Positions 9,604 to 18,739 of a stretch of DNA of 44,152 nt are shown here, one piece after another. Within the stretch, counting starts at the first letter, position 1. Each line of letters begins with the position of its first letter. The stretch spans positions 1 through 44,152 of the forward strand of contig ONKE01000057.1 in NCBI GenBank assembly GCA_900318355.1, read 5' to 3'. The DNA is from an uncultured Bacteroidales bacterium. Lineage in GTDB: Bacteria; Bacteroidota; Bacteroidia; Bacteroidales; UBA932. Position numbers and translations under genes: made by a program. The notes under the pieces are model-generated. The model was not told the origin of the DNA. It ran no database searches and saw only the letters and a program-made list of their open reading frames with translations.

Positions 9604-11349
9604 TTACTGGTTTTCTGTTACCCGCTGGCAGCGGACCGCGAACCCGGACGCCGCCGCGCTGCCTCCGCCGAAGCCGTTGATGGTATTGGAACGCAAGTCA
9701 AGCAGATACGGATTCCCGTTGGCGTTTTTATTGCGAGACCAACTGAAACTGATCGCCGTGCCGGAGTTCATGTTGACTCCCTTTGGAGCAAGCTGTCCCG
9801 TCGCAGGATACCATGCCCGACCATTCTCGAACGAAGCGCCGACATTGGTTGCATCCCATGCGAACAGCCGGGCGAAACTGGCCTTGTCGGTGGCTCCGTA
9901 AACCGTGTTGACAGGGACCCGATAGCCATACGGGCAAGGATCATAGATGGTCTTCCGGTCGCCATCCCAGTCGGCAAGTTCCCTGTCTTGAGCCGTCGCC
10001 CAGAAGTTTGAATCCGTCCCATAGTACCGGACGGAAGGATTCTGCACAGCCGTTACGATCTCGACCGGCCCGGCTTCCTCCCTGTAGGCATTTCCTTGGA
10101 ATTTACCCTGGATATTTCCATTTCCGACACGGCCAGGGAACGGATCTTTCCGTCCATATTGATACATCAGGCCGACCGAATGCAAATCCCCGGGAGTCGC
10201 GCTCAGGGCACCGAGATAGCGGTCCATCACGGCGCCGGAGGCCGTCGTCACATCCTGAGGACGTTCGTCGGTGCGCCAGATATGCCAGCTCCACAGAACA
10301 CGTCCGTCGGCATCATAGGCAGCAATCAAGGCGCTGCCCTGCTTGTCCGTAGCCTCGAAATCGACGACCCCGTCAGCATAACGGACTTTGGAAATGATTG
10401 ACTCTGCCTCCGGCGCCGTAGACGAGTTGTCATACGACCAGTACACGCCGACAGAGGCGATGTCCCCGACCGGAGACCCGTCAGGCCGGACGGCGGCAAA
10501 GCGGTATTTTCCTTTTGCCGTCGCAATGTAGCAGTTTGCGTTCCCTTCCTCCCGGAAATCACAGATATCCAGCCCGTTGGCCGTAATGGTCCGCGTATAG
10601 ATACGATTCCGCTCCAGGGTCAGCGGGCCGGCCGTCAGCGGATATACCTTCACAACGCCTCCGGTCGTGCGAAGGGTGATGGTGAAATCGCTGTATTCGC
10701 CAGCTGGGACTGAGAGGTAAAGGTCTGTCGGTTCGTTCCCGATCGGTACGCCGTCCTCACTCTGCAAGGCAATGGAATAGGAACCGCCCTCGCCGATGAC
10801 CGCGGCGCCGTCCACGATGGAAAAGCGTCCGGCGAGCGGAGTACTTGACGATACGCCCAGTTCACTCAACAGAATATTATCCGCATCCGTTGAAACGGAA
10901 ACTTTCAGCAGGGCGCAGAGGTTTCGAAACACCAGTTTGGCGTTTCTGGAGACTGCGGCCATAGGGATGCGGGCCGTCTCGTCTCCAGGAGCGGCGATGG
11001 CGCAGGACTTGATGCCTTCCTGCATGATATCGGCAGGATAAACCGCAGTAAAACCGGCACTCGACATGTTCAGGGCCGGCTGTCCTTCCAAGGGAACGAA
11101 AGTCGCGACACCGTCTTCACAGGCAGAAAGGCCGAACAGCGCCTCGGTGCTACCGTCGGAAATCCGGATAACGTCATCCTCTTCCCATGCACGATGGTGA
11201 CCGTCGAAGGATACCTTGGTGCAAGGATCCATGCAGGCCTCAAACCGCTGCGGTGGCATCGCGGACGGCGACACCGGCCCGGTGGTCTGGACTTTCGCGC
11301 AACCCGCAATAAGGGCGGCAGACAGCGCAGTGATGATTATCTTTTTCAT
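9604..11349 (-). CDS. Lipoprotein, fimbrillin-like N-terminus plus FISUMP-like C-terminus (paralogue)
   Basis: I chose ATG 11349 because it gives a proper lipoprotein signal (ALIAGC, Cys17). An upstream in-frame start at 11412 would run into the preceding gene and hide the signal. The protein is 581 residues. The N-terminal part has the W-E-E-D-D-V-I-R-I and FRNLCALLKVSV motifs of the fimbrillin-like group. The C-terminal part has ANCYIATAKGKYRF, SWHIWRTDE, YQYGRKDPFPGR, KTIYDPCPYGYRVP and WYPATGQL. These align motif by motif with the 607-residue protein at 6749-8572, so the pair arose by duplication within the locus. Probable outer-membrane surface lipoprotein of unknown ligand. Confidence 0.75.
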   Translation of the reverse strand: MKKIIITALSAALIAGCAKVQTTGPVSPSAMPPQRFEACMDPCTKVSFDGHHRAWEEDDVIRISDGSTEALFGLSACEDGVATFVPLEGQPALNMSSAGFTAVYPADIMQEGIKSCAIAAPGDETARIPMAAVSRNAKLVFRNLCALLKVSVSTDADNILLSELGVSSSTPLAGRFSIVDGAAVIGEGGSYSIALQSEDGVPIGNEPTDLYLSVPAGEYSDFTITLRTTGGVVKVYPLTAGPLTLERNRIYTRTITANGLDICDFREEGNANCYIATAKGKYRFAAVRPDGSPVGDIASVGVYWSYDNSSTAPEAESIISKVRYADGVVDFEATDKQGSALIAAYDADGRVLWSWHIWRTDERPQDVTTASGAVMDRYLGALSATPGDLHSVGLMYQYGRKDPFPGRVGNGNIQGKFQGNAYREEAGPVEIVTAVQNPSVRYYGTDSNFWATAQDRELADWDGDRKTIYDPCPYGYRVPVNTVYGATDKASFARLFAWDATNVGASFENGRAWYPATGQLAPKGVNMNSGTAISFSWSRNKNANGNPYLLDLRSNTINGFGGGSAAASGFAVRCQRVTENQ

Positions 11350-11362
11350 AAGCACGTTTCCT

Positions 11363-12832
11363 TTAATAGTTTGCCACGCAGCGAAGGCTCTCGTATGCAC
11401 CCGCCTCGGCATAAGTGGAAAGGTTGGGAGTGTTGTAGCCGACTGTAAAGCGATAGTGTTTCCCGCCCGTCACGGTCGCAGTCCACATGAAGGAATACAA
11501 TCCGAAATTGGACGGTTTTCCGTTGGATTCCAGCCGTCCGTAGGGTTGGATACAGAATCCTACCCGCCCGTCAAGGTCCAAATAGAGGGGATAGTCGTTG
11601 GCGGGGCCGAAAGCTCCCGTGCCTGAGGTATAGAAGAAATAACCGTCTTCCGTAACCGTACTTTCGTTGCGCTTCCAAAGGCCGCCGTCCGCCTCGGGCT
11701 TGCCGCCACGCAGGTATGAGCTGGCAAAACCGTTGGAAATCATGTTCATCGCCCGCATCGGATCGGTTTCCCGGTTGGAAGGCATGAATATGCCCATCTT
11801 ACGGCTCGCACAGTCGTTGATACTGCCCATACGGGCGCCATAGTCGTCGGCGACGGCATCGGGCAGGTCGTAGAAATCATACGCATTCGGGACGTGCCAT
11901 CCTTCGGGACATGCCCCCTGAATCTGGATATTGTAGTCCTTCCGGTTGGCATAGCCTACAACGCAGGTAAAGCCCTCGTCGTCGGTCACGGTTTCCCCTT
12001 CAGAATAGTATTCAGCGCGGCCTGGCTCGCCGGTCATCGCCTCACCCCACAGGTAGTACCGGCCATATTTCTCCCCCGTCGGATCGTCCGGATGGGTTTT
12101 CCCAAGGGTCCCGTCCGCGCCGCCGTTATTGAGGTTGTGCAGGGTCCAGACTTTTTTCCCATAGCGCTTGGCCTCGGCCACATCGATGATGTGGATATAC
12201 TTATCGTAAGCGAAAACCGATTCCATCCCCTCCGCATCCTTAACTTTCAATTTGAAGGTTTTTCTGGGAACAGTCCCGGGCTTGTCGCCGACAAGGAAGG
12301 AAACGGTCGGCTGATTGAGATCGCCCTTGGCAGTAAAGCCCTCCGGGCAATTCCACTCGTAACTTGAGATATCTTCCAGTTCCGGCGCCATCATGGTGAT
12401 TGTCGAGAGAGGTTCGACGGCCTGTGAGCCTTCGATATCCGTCTTGATGGCTATTATGCGGGGCGTGATGTCGATGCTGAACCAGAAACCGCGCTGGTTG
12501 CTCTTACCGCTTGCGTTGACCGCATATACCTTGATGGTGCCGGCAACGACTTCACCTTCTTCCACACATTTTACGACGATTGTCGGTGTCCCCTGCCCCT
12601 CAACCAGCTGCAAAGACGGAGGAAGTTCCCAAAGGTAGGAATCGGCGTCGCTCTGAGGAACGACGGAAATCTCGAACTTGCTGCCATTTTCAGCCGCATA
12701 TGGCTGCGTAAGTCCCACGTTGATGAAGCTGGGCATTTGGGGTACCTTCGGCTCCTCCTTCTTGCAGGCCACAGGCAGCAGTCCCGCAACAAGCAGTGCG
12801 GCGAGAACCGGTATGAGTCTTGACTTGTTCAT
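11363..12832 (-). CDS. Lipoprotein with PKD-like and FISUMP-like domains
   Basis: Starting at ATG 12832 (a GTG three codons upstream is less likely), the product is 489 residues. The lipobox is LPVAC (Cys23), followed by KKEEP. A K-acidic-acidic run right after the Cys matches the surface lipoprotein export signal described in Bacteroidetes, so surface exposure is likely. Residues ~35-220 contain two Ig/PKD-like repeats (SYLWELPPSLQLVEGQG and SYEWNCPEGFTAKGD). The C-terminal half is FISUMP-like: KKVWTLHNLN, YYLWGEAM, GACPEGWHVPN and a final ESLRC. It follows the propeller lipoprotein by 15 bases, the position where surface glycan-binding proteins usually sit after susD. Confidence 0.75.
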   Translation of the reverse strand: MNKSRLIPVLAALLVAGLLPVACKKEEPKVPQMPSFINVGLTQPYAAENGSKFEISVVPQSDADSYLWELPPSLQLVEGQGTPTIVVKCVEEGEVVAGTIKVYAVNASGKSNQRGFWFSIDITPRIIAIKTDIEGSQAVEPLSTITMMAPELEDISSYEWNCPEGFTAKGDLNQPTVSFLVGDKPGTVPRKTFKLKVKDAEGMESVFAYDKYIHIIDVAEAKRYGKKVWTLHNLNNGGADGTLGKTHPDDPTGEKYGRYYLWGEAMTGEPGRAEYYSEGETVTDDEGFTCVVGYANRKDYNIQIQGACPEGWHVPNAYDFYDLPDAVADDYGARMGSINDCASRKMGIFMPSNRETDPMRAMNMISNGFASSYLRGGKPEADGGLWKRNESTVTEDGYFFYTSGTGAFGPANDYPLYLDLDGRVGFCIQPYGRLESNGKPSNFGLYSFMWTATVTGGKHYRFTVGYNTPNLSTYAEAGAYESLRCVANY

Positions 12833-12847
12833 GATGCACACACTTTT

Positions 12848-13807
12848 TTATTTGTCCTGCGGATAGGAGAACGGATTGTCCACCATCCACCGGGCCTTGT
12901 AAAACTCGGCATTCTTCACGCTTAGGTGCGTCCCGCCGGCAATATCCATAACCGTGTCCGTATAATAATCCTTCTTGGGATAGATGATCAGCGTCGGGAA
13001 GCCCTGAGGGCCGGAAGAGACGCATTTGACATTCCTCGTCGTGCGGCCGGCGACCTTGGTACATTCATACGAATAAATGTCGAACTTGTAGATATTTCCG
13101 GATGTCGTCAGCCACATTTTCTCCTCTCCGTACACCGGGAACAATTCGTGCGCATTGCTCTGCGGGAGGGGGATGGACTTGTAGAGCTTAAGGGTGGCGG
13201 TAGCCGGGGCGTAGGAATACATGTTGATAACGTCGTCGGCCGTAGCCCACAGCACATCATTATAGTTGTCCCACACCACATTGTGGCCGCTGTAATTGGC
13301 GATATGGCCCGAATAGCTCTCAACAAAGGGATGCTGCGGGTCGACCTTGTACACTTTCAGCATGTTTCCTTCAACCGTACCGGAAACCGAGCATGCGACG
13401 ACGATGTTCCCGTCGGGCAGCAGTTCGATCGAGTGAGGCTGTCCCATGGGAAGGGCGAAGAACTTCACCGATTTGTCGGCGATATGGATCATGGCGACGC
13501 CGCCGCTGTTCGAGCAGATCAGCAGGTCTTCGCAACGGTTGACCGGTTTTACTTCGTCGAGAGTGCTGAAATAATCCTTGTAATCCTTCATCAGGGGCGT
13601 ATCCTGGACGGTCCAGGACCATTCAACGCTCTGGCTTGCTAGATTATAAATCCCTGCCTGGGTCCTATCTACGTAGGCGAAGCGCATCTGGTCCGTGTAG
13701 ACTACGGGGTCCGCCTGCTGGTCGAAGTCCAGCACGATAGGCTTTTCCTTCTCGGCGCATGACAGCAGGATTCCGGCAATCAACGGTGTGATCAGTATTT
13801 TTTTCAT
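12848..13807 (-). CDS. Propeller lipoprotein (DUF6528-type)
   Basis: Start at ATG 13807, giving 319 residues with lipobox GILLSC (Cys17); an in-frame start at 13912 would overlap susD and bury the signal. The rest is a repetitive beta-propeller-like protein: QPHSIELLPDGNIVVACSV, SGHNVVWDNYNDVLWATADD and SNAHELFPVYGEEKMWLTTS recur as blade motifs. It is paralogous to the C-terminal half of the TIM-barrel fusion at 4985-6745. It is the first gene after susD (4-base gap), typical of a surface glycan-binding protein, but it could also be a lytic or scaffold protein. No catalytic residues can be assigned. Confidence 0.75.
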   Translation of the reverse strand: MKKILITPLIAGILLSCAEKEKPIVLDFDQQADPVVYTDQMRFAYVDRTQAGIYNLASQSVEWSWTVQDTPLMKDYKDYFSTLDEVKPVNRCEDLLICSNSGGVAMIHIADKSVKFFALPMGQPHSIELLPDGNIVVACSVSGTVEGNMLKVYKVDPQHPFVESYSGHIANYSGHNVVWDNYNDVLWATADDVINMYSYAPATATLKLYKSIPLPQSNAHELFPVYGEEKMWLTTSGNIYKFDIYSYECTKVAGRTTRNVKCVSSGPQGFPTLIIYPKKDYYTDTVMDIAGGTHLSVKNAEFYKARWMVDNPFSYPQDK

Positions 13808-13811
13808 GGCA

Positions 13812-15392
13812 CTACCAGTTTGGATTGTTAGGCTCAAGATTCGGGGCCAGTTCGACCTGTTTGGCCGGGACAGGCCACCAGTAATCCCGTGCCGCATTGA
13901 AATTCCGGACATTCAGTTCCACTCCGTCATATCGGTGCACAGGGCCTTGGCAGACGGTTTCGGCAAGTTTGTTCCGACGGAGATCGTTATACCATGTTCC
14001 CTCTCCGAGGAATTCGGCGCGACGCTCGTAACGGATGGCTTCGCGGACCGCTTTCTTGTCCGAGGGATAAACCAGGGCTTCATCGTCGAGTTTCGCCCGG
14101 GCACGCACCGCCCGCACAGTGGCGTTCCACACTTCAAGAGACATTTCCCCCGCCTCATTCATTGCTTCAGCATACATCAGCAGCACATCCGCGTACCTTA
14201 TGAGCATCAGATTCGTCGGAGAGCACTGAGCCTTGGAGCGCATGTCCAGTTGCGCCGTGGTCGGGGCGGCTTCGGAATAGATAGTATATTTCTTGAACAG
14301 ATAGCCGGTCTGTATGTTGGTGAAGCAGGCATTGGATTCCATCTTGACTTCACGGCCCATCCATGTTGAACCGGGATAGGCGACGCAGGCGGCAAAGCGC
14401 GGGTCCATCTTATCGAACCCGGCGGCATTGCTGTAGCGAGACGCCGAACGGGGTTTTCCATCCCGCATATACATCCCGTCAGCGAGTTCCTGAAGCGGTG
14501 CGGCTGAGTCGTCCTTGGCGTGAACCATGTCGAGGCTGTGCCCGCAATTGACAGGGTTGGAGATGCACTGAAGGTCAAAGATGCATTCCGCGCTGTTCTC
14601 GTTCGCCTCCTTGAAAAGGGATGCATAGTCCGGGAACAGGGAATAGACGCCGAGGTCCATCACCTCCTTTGCGGCAGCGGCCGCTTTCCTGTATGGTTCG
14701 ACTGCACCTGAAGGGTTGCAGAGAGGGCTGGCCTCGAAGAGCAGGACACGCGCCTTCAGGGCGAGTGCGGCGCCTTTGGTAGCACGACCCAGTTCACTGC
14801 CGCCGACCGTTTTCGGAAGCAGAGTCGCCGCCTCGGTGAGCTCATTTACGATGAAATCGACCAACTCTGCCCTGTCCGCGCGAGGCTCGTCGATCTGGGC
14901 GATGTCCGGCGTAGCGGTAATCAGCGGGGCTGAATAATAATATGTCGAGAGGATGGAGTAGTACCAGGCCCGGAGGAACTTGGCCTCTCCCTTTGTCCGT
15001 GCGATTTCAGCGGCGGTCATATCCTTGCTCCGGTCGACATTGTCCAGCAGGTTGTTGCAACGTCCGATTCCGATGTAACACTGTGTCCACCGGCCATTGG
15101 CGATATCGGAATCCTTGGTATGGGTTCCCTTGGCGATATCGTTCCAGCCGTTGCTGTTGTAGTAGTTGTAGGCATTCGGCGTCACGCATTCTTCGAAGGC
15201 TATGGCCGACTGCCCGTAGAGATACCCCGAAATCAGGGGTGTATAACAACCGACCAGTCCGCCTTCCGTATTCTTGGAGGAAAACCAGAAAGTGGAGGCG
15301 CTATACTGCGTGGTCGGTTCATAATCCAGGTTGCAGGAGGATGCCATGGCACCCAGGAGCAGCATTAGGATAGATATCTTATTCTTGCTCAT
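13812..15392 (-). CDS. SusD/RagB family outer-membrane lipoprotein
   Basis: A 526-residue SusD homologue, the surface lid and binding partner of the adjacent SusC. It has lipobox ASSC (Cys20), then the N-terminal segment with STFWFSSKNTEGGLVGCY. Family features include the helical TPR-like region (RTKGEAKFLRAWYYSILSTYY), the ALALKARVLLFEASPLCNP helix, LMLIRYADVLLMYAEAMNEAG, YERRAEFLGEGTWYNDLRR, and the closing WPVPAKQVELAPNLEPNNPNW-type end. It is 5 bases downstream of susC in the same operon. Confidence 0.95.
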   Translation of the reverse strand: MSKNKISILMLLLGAMASSCNLDYEPTTQYSASTFWFSSKNTEGGLVGCYTPLISGYLYGQSAIAFEECVTPNAYNYYNSNGWNDIAKGTHTKDSDIANGRWTQCYIGIGRCNNLLDNVDRSKDMTAAEIARTKGEAKFLRAWYYSILSTYYYSAPLITATPDIAQIDEPRADRAELVDFIVNELTEAATLLPKTVGGSELGRATKGAALALKARVLLFEASPLCNPSGAVEPYRKAAAAAKEVMDLGVYSLFPDYASLFKEANENSAECIFDLQCISNPVNCGHSLDMVHAKDDSAAPLQELADGMYMRDGKPRSASRYSNAAGFDKMDPRFAACVAYPGSTWMGREVKMESNACFTNIQTGYLFKKYTIYSEAAPTTAQLDMRSKAQCSPTNLMLIRYADVLLMYAEAMNEAGEMSLEVWNATVRAVRARAKLDDEALVYPSDKKAVREAIRYERRAEFLGEGTWYNDLRRNKLAETVCQGPVHRYDGVELNVRNFNAARDYWWPVPAKQVELAPNLEPNNPNW

Positions 15393-15397
15393 ACCTG

Positions 15398-18300
15398 TTA
15401 GAATGATAGGTTAATACCGACCGAATAGGTCTTGAGGTTCGGGTAGTCCTGATACAGATTTGTATTGGTACTCGTAAATTCGGGGTCATACAACTTGAAA
15501 TCGGTGAAAGTGAGCACGTTCTGCGCCGCCACGTAGACTTGCAGCGACGACAGCCTGATGTGACTCAGGAGGCTCTTCGGAAAGCTGTACGAAAGCTGGA
15601 GGTTCTTCAGCCTGAGGTACTTCAAGTTGTAGAGCCACTGCGTGGAGGGCAGGAAATTCATCGGTGCGTCAGTCGATGTGGTCAGCAGCGGCAGGGTCGC
15701 CGAATCCTTCGTCGCGGATGTCCACGAGTCCGTCGCCCAGTTGCGCGTCACGCCCGCTCCGTTATTGAAGGGGGTGGCCAGGTTGCCGGTCAGGTAAAGG
15801 TAGCAGTCCCCGATGCCTTGGAACTGTGCGTCCAGCGAGATGTTTTTCCAGCCAAGGGAAAGCCCGAAGGAATAGGTCAGCTCCGGAATCGAGTTCCTGG
15901 TAATGATTTTATCATCGTTGTCGATGACGCCATCGTCATTCTGGTCGACATATTTCACATAGCCCGGACGCAGGGCGGAGCGGTCTCCGTAGACGGCCTC
16001 GGCGGCATTGATCTCGTCGTAGCTTTCATAAAAGCCGTCAGCTTCCAGGACGTAGAAAGAACGGATCGGATAGTTTTCCTTTGTTATCAGGGTATTGTTG
16101 TTGGCAAATATGGTCCCGTCATTCAGATAGATGACCTTGTTCCTGACAAAAGTTGCGCTGGCGTTGATTCCGTAATGGAAATTCTTGCCGATATCATCCC
16201 GCCAGGAAGCGGACACCTCAAATCCTATGTTGCGGACCGTACCCACATTGCTTTTCGGGCCGGCGAGACCGCCGAGGTGAGCGGGAATCGCCCGCGTCAT
16301 GATGATGTCGTAGGTTTTCTTGTAGAACCCGTCCGCCTCGAAATTGAGCTTGCCCTTCCATGCCATCAGGTCGAGGCCGAGGTCGAACGAGGCCGTCTTT
16401 TCCCACCCGAGGGTCGTATCGGTCAACTGGGAAACGGCATAACCCGTGGCGCTGTTTCCTCCGAACGAGTAGGTCTGCGAGACCGCGTCGACCGTCATGA
16501 AATAAGCGTAGGTGCTGACGGATTCACTGCCCATGATACCGTAAGACGTGCGCAGTTTCAGCACATCGATGGCCGGAGCATGGAAAAAAGGTTCCTTGCT
16601 GATGTTCCAGGCAAGGCTCACGGACGGGAAGAAATGCCACCTGTTGGCCTTGGCCAGCTTGCTCGAACCGTCATAACGGCCGGTCACCTCAAAGAGGTAC
16701 CGCTCGTCATAGCTGTATGCCGCCCGGCCGAAAAAGGAGACAAGGGCCGTTTTGTATGAGGATCCGGTCACCGTGGCATATGTATAATCCTTTCCTTTGG
16801 CGTCCAATTCCACTAAGGTATTATCATTGAAATCCTTGTTGCCGGCAGAGAACCCGCTGGACGAGACGTACTGGTATTCCTGACCGACCATCAGATGGAC
16901 ATTGTGAGGACCGAAGTCCCGCATCCATGACAGCTGCTGGCTTTGGGTCACCATGGCATACCATGCGTCTTTGTCCGTGACGAACGGGCTGGTAACGGCC
17001 GCAACATAGCCAGAGTCCACTTCTCCCGTCTTCGGATTGACGCCGTAATACGCTGTGCGGTGGTTTTTCTGGAAAGTATCCTGCTTGCGATAACTCACAT
17101 TCGACACATACAGGATATCGAACGGCGCTTTGATGGTCACGCCCGCCGAGACAAGATTGTCCTGGTACTTCGTATTGGTAAAACCACCCGTGAGGTACAT
17201 CGTCGGGATTTCCGGATGGTTTCGTCCCGGAGTGGAGAGCCATGTCGTGTACCAGAGGCCGTCCTGTTCGTGATTGGCGAAAATCGGAATAGCACGGGCG
17301 AGCGTATTGAAATTGGCCTCCGTTCCATACCCCGGGGCATACATTCTTCTGAACGACCCTTGATAGGCGGCATTAACATGCAGCCATTCGGTTATATCCG
17401 CGCCCAGTTTCATGTCATAGCTCAATCGCCGGGCAAAATCGTCCCCGATCATCACGCCCTTCTGGTTCATGTAGCCGACGCCCAGCGAGTAGGTCAGTTT
17501 CTCCTTTCCGCCCGTGACGCGGACATTATACTGCTGCAGCTGCCCGTCGTGAAGACATATGTCATACCAGTCAGAGGCGGGATAGAGCACCGGATCCACC
17601 GCCATCCCTTCCTGATATTCCTGAATGTTTTTCTGCGAATAGGTGACCGCGTCGGGGGCCACGCCGGAATTGATTTCCGCCAGATTCCTCATTTTCATAT
17701 AGAGGATCGGGTCCGTTACCACGTTTGGGATCTGAGTAACCTGCTGAATGCCGTACTTGGCCCGGAAATCGACCTTGGGGGTACCTACCCTACCCTTTTT
17801 CGAAGTAATAAGGATGACGCCGTTTGCAGCCTTCAGGCCGTAAATGGCGGCAGAGACATCCTTCAGGACGGAGATGCTTTCTATGTTGTCCGGGTCGATG
17901 GAACTCAGGTCGTATTCCACTCCGTCCAACAGCACGAGCGGCGAACCGCCTGTCGCGTTAAGGGAGTTGACGCCGCGGATGGTGATGGAGGCGGCATCGG
18001 CTCCGGGCTTTGCCCCGCCCTGATTTACGAATACTCCCGGAGTACTGTAAAACAGCTGGGACGTGTTGGAGATCGGCTGATTCTCCTTCTCTTTCAGCGA
18101 AATGGTCGAGACGGCGCCGGTCAGGGATATTTTCTTGACGGTACGATATCCGACTACGACGGTCTCTTCGAGACTGGTCATCTCCACCGTCAGCAAGATA
18201 TCGACAGCATGCCGGCCTGCGACAGGGACCGACTGGGTATTGTAACCAAGGCAGGAGGCAACCAGCACGGCATCCGGATCGCACTCCAGAGAGTAGGTTC

Positions 18301-18739
18301 CGTCACCGCCCGTCACGGCAGCCCTGGCGCTATCGTTCTCAACCATTACGACTGCTCCGGGAACGGGGCCGTCGGCGTCGCTGACCGTGCCCCGGACCAG
18401 GAAAGGCGCTTTGTCGTTGGACGGGCCGGTCACTTTGGAGAGCGTGATGTTTACGCCGGAGAGGCTCCAGGTAAAGTCCCGTCCCTTGCACAGTTTCTCC
18501 ATCGTCTGATGGATGGTCGCGTCCTTGACAGACAGGCTTACCGGCCTGTCAAGGTCAATGCCGGAGCTGATGAAGATATAGGCGGTCTGCGCCTCTATTT
18601 CATCCAGGACCCTGGACAGCGGGACATTGTCCAGGTCCAGGGTGATCTTCCCGTTCCTGTCCTGCCCGTAGCCGGGCTGGATGCCCGATATGGTCAACAG
18701 GAGCAGCGGAAGGATTAAATGATACAGATGCTTCATCAT
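15398..18739 (-). CDS. SusC/RagA TonB-dependent transporter with STN domain
   Basis: A 1113-residue outer-membrane TonB-linked transporter. After a signal peptide (to ~25), residues ~30-102 form an STN domain (VPLSRVLDEIEAQTAYIF... DATIHQTMEKLC), which in this family contacts a FecR anti-sigma factor in the periplasm. A carboxypeptidase-regulatory-like domain (~112-190) is followed by the VVVGY box, the plug (GVFVNQGGAKPGADAASITI, SISVLKDVSAAIYGLKAANG) and the C-terminal barrel ending in TYSVGINLSF. The ATG at 18739 overlaps the fecR stop as ATGA, implying translational coupling, and a second ATG follows immediately. The STN domain with adjacent FecR marks this as a sensor-transporter. Confidence 0.96.
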   Translation of the reverse strand: MMKHLYHLILPLLLLTISGIQPGYGQDRNGKITLDLDNVPLSRVLDEIEAQTAYIFISSGIDLDRPVSLSVKDATIHQTMEKLCKGRDFTWSLSGVNITLSKVTGPSNDKAPFLVRGTVSDADGPVPGAVVMVENDSARAAVTGGDGTYSLECDPDAVLVASCLGYNTQSVPVAGRHAVDILLTVEMTSLEETVVVGYRTVKKISLTGAVSTISLKEKENQPISNTSQLFYSTPGVFVNQGGAKPGADAASITIRGVNSLNATGGSPLVLLDGVEYDLSSIDPDNIESISVLKDVSAAIYGLKAANGVILITSKKGRVGTPKVDFRAKYGIQQVTQIPNVVTDPILYMKMRNLAEINSGVAPDAVTYSQKNIQEYQEGMAVDPVLYPASDWYDICLHDGQLQQYNVRVTGGKEKLTYSLGVGYMNQKGVMIGDDFARRLSYDMKLGADITEWLHVNAAYQGSFRRMYAPGYGTEANFNTLARAIPIFANHEQDGLWYTTWLSTPGRNHPEIPTMYLTGGFTNTKYQDNLVSAGVTIKAPFDILYVSNVSYRKQDTFQKNHRTAYYGVNPKTGEVDSGYVAAVTSPFVTDKDAWYAMVTQSQQLSWMRDFGPHNVHLMVGQEYQYVSSSGFSAGNKDFNDNTLVELDAKGKDYTYATVTGSSYKTALVSFFGRAAYSYDERYLFEVTGRYDGSSKLAKANRWHFFPSVSLAWNISKEPFFHAPAIDVLKLRTSYGIMGSESVSTYAYFMTVDAVSQTYSFGGNSATGYAVSQLTDTTLGWEKTASFDLGLDLMAWKGKLNFEADGFYKKTYDIIMTRAIPAHLGGLAGPKSNVGTVRNIGFEVSASWRDDIGKNFHYGINASATFVRNKVIYLNDGTIFANNNTLITKENYPIRSFYVLEADGFYESYDEINAAEAVYGDRSALRPGYVKYVDQNDDGVIDNDDKIITRNSIPELTYSFGLSLGWKNISLDAQFQGIGDCYLYLTGNLATPFNNGAGVTRNWATDSWTSATKDSATLPLLTTSTDAPMNFLPSTQWLYNLKYLRLKNLQLSYSFPKSLLSHIRLSSLQVYVAAQNVLTFTDFKLYDPEFTSTNTNLYQDYPNLKTYSVGINLSF

